A DNA stretch of 64,000 bases from Bacillota bacterium. Its GTDB lineage: Bacteria > Bacillota > Clostridia > Christensenellales > SZUA-584. The position numbers were made by a program, and so were the translations under genes. The DNA is taken from the NCBI GenBank assembly GCA_023408075.1, contig JAEYKW010000006.1, positions 1 through 64,000 of the forward strand, in the 5' to 3' direction. Under the pieces are notes generated by a model that made no database searches, had not been told where the DNA came from, and worked only from the letters and a program-made list of their open reading frames with translations. Shown one piece after another: positions 38,701 through 45,262 of the stretch. How positions within the stretch are numbered: the first letter of the stretch is position 1; each line of letters opens with the position of its first letter.

Positions 38701-38984
38701 GTGTTTTTCACGTAGAGCGGAAAGCTCTGATTGATCGCGGTTTTATCGTCGCCGAGAACAATCTGGCTTGCGCTGGCGTATACCTCATCCAGCGCGTCAA
38801 ATTTCTTAAGCTCAATCGTGCTTTGTGCCGGGTCTACCGTATCGCTTTTTAAGTTTTTTGTCACCAGATCACCCGTGATGGCGTAGGCGTCCTCTTCCAG
38901 CACGCCGAGGCTTGCCAGTTGGTTGAGGAGAAAGAACGTCAGAACCGCCACGATGACGACGGCGAGTATGATGATTTTTTTCAA
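29796..38984 (-). CDS. Giant GLUG-repeat surface protein anchored at both ends
   Basis: This 3062-residue protein starts with a membrane helix (about 2-25) and ends with another (about 3028-3050) plus a basic tail RRKRITKDRK. The ectodomain has, in order, a membrane-proximal module (about 35-235), a Pro-rich linker, a series of fibronectin-III-like beta domains, and long arrays of GLUG-type repeats. The repeats follow the form GGIVGYNGN..IENVYS or GGLAGYGQYVRIENCYVSG and are predicted to form beta-helices. A Gly/Ser-rich segment (about 2885-2950) precedes the C-terminal helix. No LPxTG motif is seen. It starts at TTG 38984, 6 nt after GGAGGG. As last gene of the ATPase cluster it could be the working appendage of the machine. 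Function is inference; GLUG repeats occur in adhesins. Confidence 0.85.
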   Translation of the reverse strand: MKKIIILAVVIVAVLTFFLLNQLASLGVLEEDAYAITGDLVTKNLKSDTVDPAQSTIELKKFDALDEVYASASQIVLGDDKTAINQSFPLYVKNTSAILTVGGDSKLINTEFNSVDSYYGLYVSGGTSFNSDGQLADFDDFILLSMPNGLYMNVKGMTVQGPSGAVTVALNSVVAFKSDSVSFYEPDGETLVYGSITGLDEDSWIQIGADTYNYYDLLKRLGLMQDALPPVPTQAPVIISSQPVPLPTPEPSEVLEQPEDPVPPTDEVGDSVPPGYVKPEVTCEELSSYVYGVKTAVTVKDPAGRIKNGVRFEFYRNGTELFWRKAVSSTGNVDITPLPPDTSFKVVCLYSYFDEKNRLVEEVVREQTIKTRPLSDLAPMELSFENGALFYNKIQIKDLSFAGSPEMTGKDTVPYVSKINVKIGDSIFSLDSASLKSMKAGTAATYDSPTALKSATPYDYTLTCEDRYGNELPLTKPATGKTATCKIPPKASLTLLDRSVQTNQTQILIANTDSADMENCRLLVFDEVTGNQVAFSTDDGTTVSAPSTTFAFDKAGTTVKLPNLPLNTALKLIVLCDYDIADGKGMQNSMEIGSLRIITADLSTLGKAFFGTTVDEMKDTQADFTVTFDAGRTNDVLEKLLNKVTVSAVNVQTGETEASMELSGDTAIASLLAKTPFEAKLTGLKSMTDYKLVISAEATYMGTVYAVATYNNLDTFKTMRQEPVVKYSDYTATAQFIELYEVLIDDPDGTLMDDEVALTVTDSIGRIVDSRVLKPNTMYESLQFSKLEPGTMYTFTFTAVQYNNGYTLGTYKKMVKLTPMIQIETIDGVSGKISLRGLDYEPTGSTASRLMKATLRVELQDKLNQLNPPNGETSYTLRVFRGDEQTGTVVRPVTARPLDEIFTLVVDRYYDYRVELWVHMNNHDLYLDSAEFESDEPIIGLATIADFAQLRTNTTANYIVLNDINFTQGPWNNDANPFNGELDFQGYKATFTGSNYLIYNLGRNGVVKNMVSDIDVTSDDAIRYRGYIAYVNNGTIQNVLINLKGCKQMFHNSLGLITRVNNPTGVVENFVISLEKPIYVRAEFGCVAYVNYGIIRNGCVYGASYNYAPSAIAETGDIIVPRLDANMEHTNNRIGGIVGYNGNQGRIENVYSLVNIKINDNTSTGATISQNTMGVVCGENAAMVKNAFSVGEVRFENLATSAVPYRNLSYGPAVGSENTRLQTDNVYYVSMYAHDDGILGYDYANAFNKKATRETLRDKFWHKRLLGSGFDTDAVTAGIFPLVNLPDCMPRQDHIALPSLAASSTQLASVIVEQQYEDYAIAVFTFKNPQAHIIKSISIQGLSATVISGTQFDANDMTRVNVRLDNPQQFLSAYTVTGFVYQELNTTVNIAQVVTDAPACEAEFYKSVKTINDWKAIRNSLGENYRLKADIDFTGAAATSVQITGNFTGKLDGGIYEVQNGKMVLTGIHKISNIKLGGTSGAAGVIQTLYGSVSNLRIEHMDLSYNNGTYAGFVVQTSAGAMFDNIHVEDASILAQNSNNPTSDHRFGILVGNLNIGEMRNCSVNNSEIIDRTNANVYIGGLAGYGQYVRIENCYVSGLKIESTVAQGARGTGGIIGCCNGSEVYNVYAAGEINTVDQNTGGIIGYISGTSKLQRTWADVKIKSTVDRMGGLIGFNAAESTEPATLNSLVLGDVSSSVTGSGYIHRAVGSSLNYDSVFAWDGQRINGQIPKDVDNSILADGTTVMAEADMRNDRFYTRQIRMGDAFDYSHCADMQLPQIYYTDGRSLLPYQTAHYPQMPNIEIVSLDANLVGTAYKIEIEFKHDPGVHIENILADYLSFVPTKITEVTADTTIYQGNADMNAVERYWDAYKLTGVEYNGGQRQDLFAQVDFGAPIYKQIYNIADWKFAMKEEGRAQTYENFMLMGDVDFTGVTAADTSYYDVKVNRLIGGGGAQRTIRNLTLNLSATAYSGKSFINTINTDISGVSFENVNLTFNTGASYNGLVGRQFGTVRDMGFKNITFTGGGNYTGCFGFIRGSVSNVTVENFQRTLANGNYIGAFAGCVQDGSVKNITLTGASGTPVNVYGVSYVGGIIGAALNSTADSCSANYVKIRGTGSYVGGLIGYSTSPNGAETVVNNNMTVTNSWIRGGNDTYTSGSGTGGIIGYGSLRNDYEHNVLSRSENNTVIGVLNVGGIAGQAYSWYNRGSNVVNCRVFGTSNIGGAYGIVSQAVYINVTGTVISTVYDPLSTGAETGLPLTTIPIDQNMAIGGISGYRAAQGCSVYNCTIGGREATNVGGVVGDAYEGNICYSHATNSTVFGKTKIGGIVGQLRYNRIYSCSTNATVTASGSYAGGIAGYVIGNRILYGTSLGYVDGCYTVGNTITAADYASGIIGYVTGQHDVITYQNKSLLSAPAEVKTTSGTHGDLFAVIGDGTTVQRSRVSAYSMLSIAGSATRYGSQLYTADNFSDTTTATLNALRYVDSTQMGAAGDVRLYNTRLANTMTNTYFTVTPSITGTPRYMPLVRMSGSTTAAAVPNQIQIPIPTGTLVTSLAARPALLTVPAQPQVLPVPQMYAADADKLNIEFDGANENTYFEVMGSEGLLAQHKVDSRVFTLSYDFKTPLTVKVADGSGQEVNYKVDPAAVAMNVMTWGNDYYYISGSGVQSGHGGLLAGSFVNLAGGKALSSGGTVYNLENGSSTGTVGMIALSEQAVPLYEFSYDGYTVKTYKSFSTSQQGDTMAVRDFRMFVKNGGLTVMDAAVPTVFDGLIIDTAGAEDYMTVLGTGGTLLDLKYPVKTPVDFKNGDIVQMSNNIGASVPYVLVRYRDGSVVAFNYLTGELQMTESAKSDMSLIEYAQDYFSAQGEMPMKDVSDGYIQFSELKEKLIIQAAQDLAEGTEAEPGTQNTDGGSGSHTSAGAESDGTQAQNGAGGGAEGNAGGGTASGGGKAQSGQDDESIGLERQEDKNYLAVYDMATGEYVLYDEEAMLGSFGSGEGGEADNSTAELKEDEAQPKPIPIDYSNTVAPSSGFVDDGQDGLLIVLVLIIAVGVMMLFIFDRRKRITKDRK

Positions 38985-39344
38985 ATGACCCTCCTGCTCC
39001 CGGCAATTTCAGCGCCGCAAGCGCCGCTTGAGGTTGTCAAGAATGTGACTGCTAATCTTCCCGGTGGAGCCAAGCGGCTGATTTCGCTGACAAGAAACTT
39101 CTTATGCGAAGCGATAAACTCCGTCTGCTTTTTGTAGCAGACTTGGGTCTTCATACGCTGTCACACAAGAAGTCATTCTGAGCCCGCAATGCGGGCGAAG
39201 AATCTGTTGCCGCTCCGGGTCCGCTTATGGCCGTCGCTTCGCTCTTCACTGCGCAGTGGATTGTGTGACAATACGAGAGGTTTACACAGCCATGACAAAA
39301 GAACTCACGGACAACAGGCTGCGGCGCCCTGCAGTACACGCCGC
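38985..39344. other. Gap between the 249-aa gene and the giant gene
   Basis: About 360 bp, by far the largest gap in the cluster. It holds a stem GTCTGCT/AGCAGAC at 39123-39142 and a copy of the GTCATTCTGAG...GCGAAGAATCTG dispersed element at 39172-39206 (hairpin CCCGC/GCGGG inside). A separate promoter for the giant gene could lie here, but no clear boxes were seen. No gene is supported. Confidence 0.5.
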
Positions 39345-40094
39345 TTACTCACCTGTGAACGGCTCCATCAAAGACGGCTCCGAAATCAGCAGGGATTCAA
39401 ACCCTTCCGCGTTTGTCAGTATGCATGACCCCAAATCGATCGTGTACCCTTTGTCCGCGCTCGCCGTCACGCTGGTCTGCCCGGTCTGTGCCACTATCGG
39501 CTCGCCGCCGTACGGATAAAGCTCAACGCGCTGGTTGTAAACCACAATCGCATAGGAAAGCGCCGGCATATCAACCGCACTGCCGTTGTACGAGACCGTC
39601 ATGTCGTCAAGGAACACGTATGTACTCTTTCCGTCGTACAAAAAGCCTTCATTCACACCGTATTCGGCATTCCCCGCCAAAGCAAAAACGGCCCCCTGCC
39701 TGTTTTCAAACTCGGTAAACTTGGAAATTCTCGCGGCTTTTCTCTGCGACGGGATATTGATTGTGCAATCAACCGGAATAAATATTTTTGTCCTGTCGGC
39801 ATAATAGAGGGGCGCGCTCGAAAGCGCGAGTTTTTCCGTTTCCTTTTTGCCGCTGCTTTCCAGATACATGCCGTTTTCATCGTCGTTCTTGATCACGGCG
39901 CCCTGCTCTTCAAATCTGACGCCCGTATCATAAAAGTAAATGCCGCCGTCAATTTTCTTCGTATTCAAAACGATGAGCAGCAGCGCCGCCACGCCGACAA
40001 TCACAACACCCGCCGCCACGAGCAATATCGTGAGCGACACCTTTCTTTTCTTTTCTTTCGCTTCGCGTTTTTTAAATCTGTCTGCTATACTCAT
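39345..40094 (-). CDS. Membrane-anchored protein with shared membrane-proximal module
   Basis: This 249-residue protein has a basic N-terminus (KKREAKEKKRK), one membrane helix (about 21-45) and an ectodomain of about 200 residues. That domain lines up by eye with the membrane-proximal parts of the 1860- and 525-residue proteins. The shared segments are an FTEFENRQGAVFALAG-type strand pair, EGFLYDGKSTYVFLDDMTVS and a following SYAIVVYNQRVELYPYGG hairpin. It consists of little more than that module. It overlaps the 5-TM gene by 4 bp. It may be a minimal stator or coupling protein. No known family was recognised. Confidence 0.75.
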   Translation of the reverse strand: MSIADRFKKREAKEKKRKVSLTILLVAAGVVIVGVAALLLIVLNTKKIDGGIYFYDTGVRFEEQGAVIKNDDENGMYLESSGKKETEKLALSSAPLYYADRTKIFIPVDCTINIPSQRKAARISKFTEFENRQGAVFALAGNAEYGVNEGFLYDGKSTYVFLDDMTVSYNGSAVDMPALSYAIVVYNQRVELYPYGGEPIVAQTGQTSVTASADKGYTIDLGSCILTNAEGFESLLISEPSLMEPFTGE

Positions 40095-40621
40095 TTGCTA
40101 ACCTCTGAGCGTTTTCTGTCCCGAAGCATCTCTGCCAAATCCTTGAGCAAAAAATACGTGGCGTACACCACCAGAAACACCGCGAGCAGCAGCGTGATGA
40201 TCAGAATGAACTCATCAAACTGCCGTTCCTTTAACGAGCTGTGCATCATATTGGTCACCATCAGCGCCGCATACACCACCACGCTGTTGATCAAGTCGAG
40301 CGCGGCCCGCTTGGCGCGCGGTATCAGCAGCATGCAGCCGATGCAAAGCAGCGCATAGCAGCCGTGGTAGGCAAGCGTCAGCTTTAAGTTAAAAGCCACA
40401 ACGGCAATCACAAACGCGTAGCGCGCGGCCAAGAAAGCCATCCACAGAATTTCATTGGTGCGCAGCCCCGAGAATATGCCGAGGAACTTCCAGCGCTGTT
40501 GGTCAAATTTAAGGTCGAAGGCCAGCCGGGAGGCGATCGCCGCGATGATGATGCCGGCTGCCAGCGCCAGCAGTATGATATATTTAAAATCGAGCAGCAC
40601 ACGCACAATGTCATTCCACAT
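40091..40621 (-). CDS. Five-helix membrane protein of the ATPase cluster
   Basis: This 176-residue protein has five predicted membrane helices at about 14-35, 57-80, 84-101, 109-127 and 138-160. It stands in the ATPase gene block, overlapping the epsilon-like gene by 11 bp and the 249-residue protein by 4 bp. It lacks the helix hairpin and the essential-arginine motif of F-type subunit a. A single arginine within helix 2 (FLAARYAFV) is the only striking buried charge. It could replace subunit a as the membrane stator. No homologous family was recognised. Confidence 0.75.
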   Translation of the reverse strand: MWNDIVRVLLDFKYIILLALAAGIIIAAIASRLAFDLKFDQQRWKFLGIFSGLRTNEILWMAFLAARYAFVIAVVAFNLKLTLAYHGCYALLCIGCMLLIPRAKRAALDLINSVVVYAALMVTNMMHSSLKERQFDEFILIITLLLAVFLVVYATYFLLKDLAEMLRDRKRSEVSK

Positions 40622-40937
40622 GCGAGCTCTCCTTTAAAAGCAGGAAGAATGAATTGTGCTCATGGCAGTAAAACCCCTTGATGCCGCTCAGCGTCATTTC
40701 GTCATCCGCCCACGAGATCACAATGCTGCCGTCCACCATGCCGATAATCGGCAGGTAGTCCTCCATAATCAACAGGCTGTTCTTTTTGCTTTTCACATGG
40801 ATCATCAGCGCCTTGTCATACACCTGCAAACCGTTTTTGAGGCTGAACACGCGCACCTGAATCTTGCCTTCAGTTTTGCCGTCAGCCGGTTTGCCTGCCG
40901 TATTCGCTTTCACTGGCGCCCTGCTTATATCCGGCAT
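40611..40937 (-). CDS. atpC: F-type ATPase epsilon-like subunit lacking the C-terminal helices
   Basis: This 108-residue protein has the beta-sandwich of subunit epsilon (about 25-105): VRVFSLKNGLQVYDKALMIH, SLLIMEDYLPIIGMVDGSIV and FYCHEHNSFFLLL strands follow the ATP-synt_DE_N pattern. The normal C-terminal helix pair, which inhibits ATP hydrolysis in many bacteria, is missing, and the N-terminus has a 22-residue extension. It lies 3 bp after the beta gene. It should bind gamma and the c ring and link the rotor. The identity rests on fold-like pattern and position. Confidence 0.7.
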   Translation of the reverse strand: MPDISRAPVKANTAGKPADGKTEGKIQVRVFSLKNGLQVYDKALMIHVKSKKNSLLIMEDYLPIIGMVDGSIVISWADDEMTLSGIKGFYCHEHNSFFLLLKESSHVE

Positions 40938-40940
40938 AAA

Positions 40941-42305
40941 CTACCTCTGCTCATCCTGCCCAATGGCGCCGATATACAGGAATTCGTCCTCTTCCGTGTC
41001 GTCATAGTCGCCCGAGAGTATGCCGTCCACATCGCGCAGCACATCCTTGATGTCCACAAACACGCCCTCAAGCCCCGTATACTGCTGCGAGACGAACATC
41101 GGCTGCGAGAAATAATTGCGCAGCTTTCTCGATCGGTAGAATATGTTCTGGTCCTCCTCCGAAAGGTCGTCGATGCCGAGCACCGCGACGATCTCCTCTA
41201 ATTCCTCATACCGCGAGAGATACCGCAGCGATTCGGTCACGAGGCTGTAATGCTTCTCGCCTATATTCTCGATCGATACCATGCCGCTCGTCGTCTGGAA
41301 TATGTTGATGGCGGGGTATATGCCCTTCTCCGCCACCTTGCGGTCGAGCACCACCTGCCCGTCCAGATGTGAGACGATCGCGTTGACCGCGGTGTCCGTA
41401 AAGTCGTCCGCCGGTATGAATATCGCCTGAAACGATGTCATCGAGCCGCCTTCCGTCGAGTTGATGCGCTCCTCCACCTCGCTGATTTCGCTTAGCAGTG
41501 TGGTGGAATAGCCGCTGTCAATCGGCAGATGCCCCATTTCGGCGGATATCTCACTGTTGGCCTGCAGCAGGCGGTATATATTGTCGATGAACACAAGCAC
41601 GTCCTGCTTTTCTTCGTCGCGCAGGTATTCCGCAAGCGTGAGCCCTGCAAACGCCGCGCGCGAGCGCGCCATCGACGTCTCTCCCATCTGCCCGAACACA
41701 ATGGATATCTTGTCGAGCAAGCCGCTTTCCTTCATATCGTCATAGAGCTCTTTGCCCTCGCGTGAACGCTCGCCGATGCCGATGAACACCGAGTTCGATT
41801 TGAGCCCTTCATACACGTTGTTGATCAGTTCTTTGATCAGTATCGTTTTGCCGACGCCCGCGCCGCCGAGCAGCCCCATCTTATACCCTCTTTTGATAGG
41901 CGCGAAGAAATCGAGCGCCTTGATGCCTGTCCATATCACGTCGCCCTCAATGTCGATCTCCTTCATCTTGAGGTTCTTTTCGTAGACGTTTTTGGTCTGC
42001 GGCGAGGCGATTGCGCTGCCGTCCAGCAGCTCTCCGAACGAGTTGAACACCTTTCCGAAAATCTGCTTGGAGTACTCTATCTGAATGCCGCCGTCTTTTT
42101 TATAAAGATCCAGCCCTTTTTTCAGCCCCGCCACGTTGGAAAACGGAATCAGATGCACGATCTTACCCTCCGTCTGCTGCACCTCGAAGCGGTACGTCTT
42201 TCCGCCCGTTTCGGCATACAGCGTATCCCTTATTTCCAGCATCTCGTCGTTCATCAGCGCCTTCACGCTCATGTCGGAGATCGAAATGATTCTTGCGGCT
42301 GTCAC
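40941..42305 (-). CDS. atpD: F-type ATPase beta-like catalytic subunit
   Basis: This 454-residue subunit keeps the catalytic apparatus. The P-loop is GGAGVGKT at 147-154, the catalytic glutamate is E179 in GIGERSREG, FIDNIYR lies near 239-245, and DDLSEED at 379-385 is almost the canonical DELSEED lever. The SMTSFQAIFIPADDFTDTA block has DTA instead of the usual DPA. The protein is somewhat shorter at the N-terminus than standard beta (about 470). It starts at GTG 42305, overlapping the gamma gene by 4 bp. With alpha it should form an ATP-hydrolysing hexamer. The sequence diverges clearly from housekeeping AtpD. Confidence 0.92.
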   Translation of the reverse strand: MTAARIISISDMSVKALMNDEMLEIRDTLYAETGGKTYRFEVQQTEGKIVHLIPFSNVAGLKKGLDLYKKDGGIQIEYSKQIFGKVFNSFGELLDGSAIASPQTKNVYEKNLKMKEIDIEGDVIWTGIKALDFFAPIKRGYKMGLLGGAGVGKTILIKELINNVYEGLKSNSVFIGIGERSREGKELYDDMKESGLLDKISIVFGQMGETSMARSRAAFAGLTLAEYLRDEEKQDVLVFIDNIYRLLQANSEISAEMGHLPIDSGYSTTLLSEISEVEERINSTEGGSMTSFQAIFIPADDFTDTAVNAIVSHLDGQVVLDRKVAEKGIYPAINIFQTTSGMVSIENIGEKHYSLVTESLRYLSRYEELEEIVAVLGIDDLSEEDQNIFYRSRKLRNYFSQPMFVSQQYTGLEGVFVDIKDVLRDVDGILSGDYDDTEEDEFLYIGAIGQDEQR

Positions 42306-43093
42306 AGTTTCTTTCCTCCAAATCCCTTTGTTTTCACGAAGCTCTCCACAACCTTGCGGAACGACTTTTGTTTCTTCTCCTTGCGCTCTTTAAGCGCAAG
42401 CTCTTCCATTCTCTCGTCAATTTTCTTTAAAGACTCCGTCGTCGCGTTCTGCCGCGCGATGTTCTCGGACGCAAAGCTGTACACAAACGCGATCTTGACT
42501 TCGTATGTCACGTACGAGCTGATCAGGCTTTTGAGCAAATCGTCCACGTTGCCTTCCACCGTAAAGTCCTCGGTGTAAAGCTCGTCCACGTTCTGCACGA
42601 GCGATATCGGGAACACCTTCTTTTTCACCATCGATATCCGGCTCAAATCGTAGTAATGGTTGTAGATGATGTTGATTTCGGAGTATTTTAATTCCTGTAT
42701 CGCCTGCTCTAAAAACTCTTCCACGGGTGTGGAGTCCTCTTCAAACCCGTCGCGCGTCATAAAAAGCACGGGTTTCGACTGCTTGAACCTCAGCTTCTTG
42801 CCGATCACAACCTTCTGCGCCCTGTCGTCTGCCAGCAGTCGCTCGTTCACCTTGGAATTGACCGAGCCGCAAAACCCGAAATCGCTGCCGATGTAGATGT
42901 TGAGCACCGGACTTCGCGGGTTCACCTTTAAAATGTGCTTGTCCAGTATGAAGTTGCGGTTGTTGACGATCAGGTCAATGAGCTTGTTGATCTCATTCTC
43001 GAGACGAAAATACTTCTCGGCCGTCTTGCGCGCCGCGTTGATATGCAAAAGGGAATGAAAGTTCATGACCTTCACAACCGCTTTGATCTTCAT
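42302..43093 (-). CDS. atpG: F-type ATPase gamma-like subunit (central shaft)
   Basis: This 263-residue protein has long N- and C-terminal helices flanking a Rossmann-like centre with SPVLNIYIGSDFGFCGSVNS, which corresponds to the conserved SDRGLCGG region of gamma. The N-terminal MKIKAVVKVMNFHSLLHINA replaces the usual IKSTKKITKAMEMV motif in part. The C-terminal helix is extended by a very basic tail (KERKEKKQKSFRKVVESFVK). Standard length is about 285. It overlaps alpha and beta genes by 4 bp each. It should turn inside the alpha/beta hexamer and rest on the c ring. Confidence 0.82.
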   Translation of the reverse strand: MKIKAVVKVMNFHSLLHINAARKTAEKYFRLENEINKLIDLIVNNRNFILDKHILKVNPRSPVLNIYIGSDFGFCGSVNSKVNERLLADDRAQKVVIGKKLRFKQSKPVLFMTRDGFEEDSTPVEEFLEQAIQELKYSEINIIYNHYYDLSRISMVKKKVFPISLVQNVDELYTEDFTVEGNVDDLLKSLISSYVTYEVKIAFVYSFASENIARQNATTESLKKIDERMEELALKERKEKKQKSFRKVVESFVKTKGFGGKKL

Positions 43094-44406
43094 TCTGCTG
43101 CCTCCAGCTCGGCAAACATATTTAAAATCTGCTCCGGTGTGCGGCTGTCAAATTTGTATTGGTTCATGAGCTCCAGCACGGCCTTGCCGCGCGCCATCTT
43201 GTCCTGCAGCTCCTTGCTCATCTCGTCGAGATTCGCGAGCTCAAACACCGAACGCGTTTCAAGGTAAGAAAGCAGCTCCCGGCGCACGCGCGTGCCGAGG
43301 TTCCGTAAATCCTTCGTTTGCACCGCACCGCCGAGGCGCGATACCGAAAGGCCGTAATCGATGGCGGGCTTGTTGCCCTTTTCAAACGCTTTCCTCGAGA
43401 GCACCAGCTGACCGTCCGTGATCGAAATCACATTCGTGGATATGTAGTCGGTGATGTCCGCGCTCTTTGTCTCCACAATGGGCAGCACCGTGATCGAGCC
43501 GCCGTCCTTATGCTGGCAGCCGCGCTCGAGCAGGCTCGCGTGCGCGTAAAATATATCCGTCGGGTACGCGTCACGGCCCGGCACCTTCCCGGCCAGCAGG
43601 TTGATTTCCCTGTAAATATCCGCGTGCTTGCTAAGATCGTCGATCACGACGAGCACGTCCTTTTGCTGCTTCATGAAATACTCCGCGATAGAAAGGCCCA
43701 CCTGCGGCGTTAAGAGCAGCTGCGGCGTGCAGTCGTCCTGAAACGCGGTTAAAATGATCGTGTTTCTTATCGCGCCCTTCTGGAACAGCTCTTTATAAAT
43801 CTGTTTGACTTCTTTTTTCGTTTTGCCTATCGCGATATAGATGCAGATCATCTCGGAATCCTTCTGATTCACAATCGTATCCAGAGCAATCTGCGTTTTT
43901 CCTGTCTTCTTGCTGCCAAGTATCAGCTGGCGCTGCCCCTTGCCGACCGGATAGAGCAGATCAATACCCGTGATGCCCGTATAAAGCGGCCGGTTCACAG
44001 CCGATCGGTCCATAATCGGCGTCGGGATGTTGATCACATCGAGCTTGATTCTGTCTTTGAAAATATGGTCGCTCAAGCGGTCTTCGCCGAACATATCCAC
44101 CACATGCCCGACGGAATCGGGCGAGAACAACGCGGTGAAAAGGCTGCCGGACGCCGTGACCTCGTCGTCCACATGCACGGGCTCAATCAGCCGGATCAGC
44201 GTCACCGTCACGGAGCTCGGGCCGATGAAGCTCACAAACCCTTCGGCCTTGCTGCCGACCGCAACGCGTTCGTAAAACGCCGCGTGATCGAGACCTCTCA
44301 CCTCAAGGATATAGTCTTTAACGCTCGAAACCCTGCCGATTTCATAAACGTTGTTGCCCCGCTTGATAGCCTCAATTTTCTCGGAAATCATCCCATCCTT
44401 GCTCAT
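43090..44406 (-). CDS. atpA: F-type ATPase alpha-like subunit
   Basis: This 438-residue subunit has the P-loop GSKKTGKT at 164-171 and the arginine finger R357 in YGLSVSRLGGAVQ, following the well-conserved YISTNVISITDGQLVLSRK. It lacks the N-terminal stator-binding helix of standard alpha (about 500 residues), so the peripheral stalk must dock differently. The start is at ATG 44406, overlapping the stalk gene by 4 bp; 38 upstream codons read inside that gene. It completes beta catalytic sites and should be non-catalytic itself. Confidence 0.92.
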   Translation of the reverse strand: MSKDGMISEKIEAIKRGNNVYEIGRVSSVKDYILEVRGLDHAAFYERVAVGSKAEGFVSFIGPSSVTVTLIRLIEPVHVDDEVTASGSLFTALFSPDSVGHVVDMFGEDRLSDHIFKDRIKLDVINIPTPIMDRSAVNRPLYTGITGIDLLYPVGKGQRQLILGSKKTGKTQIALDTIVNQKDSEMICIYIAIGKTKKEVKQIYKELFQKGAIRNTIILTAFQDDCTPQLLLTPQVGLSIAEYFMKQQKDVLVVIDDLSKHADIYREINLLAGKVPGRDAYPTDIFYAHASLLERGCQHKDGGSITVLPIVETKSADITDYISTNVISITDGQLVLSRKAFEKGNKPAIDYGLSVSRLGGAVQTKDLRNLGTRVRRELLSYLETRSVFELANLDEMSKELQDKMARGKAVLELMNQYKFDSRTPEQILNMFAELEAAE

Positions 44407-45176
44407 TTGTATATCTCCATATCCTGAATTGAATAATCGTAAAGCGTGTTGCCGAGCGCCACCTGCACACCCTCGCATATACCGGTATCCACAACCGTTT
44501 TGATGCGGCTGTCCACACACGCATAATCCTCGCCGCAGCAGCCTGTGCGCACCACGATGTCCGTCCGGTTGACGGCAGCCTTTGCTTCGAGCCAGTCAAA
44601 GAACCCGAGGCCGCTGTAAGCGCCGTCTTCCTCTATAAAGGTATCCAGCAGCCTTTGCTGCGCGGCGCTCAGCACCTGCCGCAGCAGTTGCTGCTGGTCA
44701 TCATCCTCAAGTGTGAGCAGCTTAAATCTTGCGTCGAAAGAAAACATCTCTGCGATGCGGCCGTATTCGGGATTTGCGCCTCTGGCGAAATCCTCATGCT
44801 CGGCCAGAACCGACCGCAAATACGCTTCTTTGTTGACATCGAAGGCTTTCTTGATTTCTCGGTAATAATCGAACAGATTGCGGTCAATAAAGTCGCTCTG
44901 CAGCACCTCAAAATAGATGGACTCCTGCGGGCGCTTTTGCGGTTCACGCACAACGCGCTCATGCGGATGCGCGTTTTTTTTGAGGAATGCAAGCCGCATG
45001 TTCACGCTCTGCAGCTCGGCTTCCTTTTTCGCAATGAGGTCGTCAAATAAATCGACCTGTCTGATCGCGTTGCTTTGCGCCTCCTTGCCAAGGCGGCGCG
45101 TTATGCCCCGGAGCGATACGAACAGGAACCCGATCATGAGCACGAGCACCACCGCTACCGCAATAAATACCGCCAC
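44403..45176 (-). CDS. Fused b/delta-like peripheral stalk subunit
   Basis: This 257-residue protein has one N-terminal membrane helix (about 2-22), a coiled-coil stretch (about 30-70) and a helical middle. Its C-terminal domain has VVDTGICEGVQVALGNTLYD, close to the glycine-turn strand pair of delta (OSCP) and of V/A-type subunit E. It thus seems to combine subunit b and delta in one chain. It starts at GTG 45176, 8 nt after AAAGGAG, and overlaps alpha by 4 bp. Its place between c and alpha is the place of b and delta in normal atp operons. The assignment is by pattern and position. Confidence 0.7.
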   Translation of the reverse strand: MAVFIAVAVVLVLMIGFLFVSLRGITRRLGKEAQSNAIRQVDLFDDLIAKKEAELQSVNMRLAFLKKNAHPHERVVREPQKRPQESIYFEVLQSDFIDRNLFDYYREIKKAFDVNKEAYLRSVLAEHEDFARGANPEYGRIAEMFSFDARFKLLTLEDDDQQQLLRQVLSAAQQRLLDTFIEEDGAYSGLGFFDWLEAKAAVNRTDIVVRTGCCGEDYACVDSRIKTVVDTGICEGVQVALGNTLYDYSIQDMEIYK

Positions 45177-45262
45177 TTTTCGTCTCCTTTAGTAAACAAT
45201 GATTATATGAGAAATGATGAATCAGCCGTCAGGCCTGCATTTCGAATTAATCAGCGTTACCT

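Noticed and set aside
29796..38984. Sortase-anchored (LPxTG) protein
   Set aside because: The C-terminus has a helix and basic tail but no LPxTG-like motif before it.
40091..40621. Calling the five-helix protein subunit a
   Set aside because: It lacks the conserved arginine motif and the long helix hairpin of subunit a; one buried arginine is not enough.
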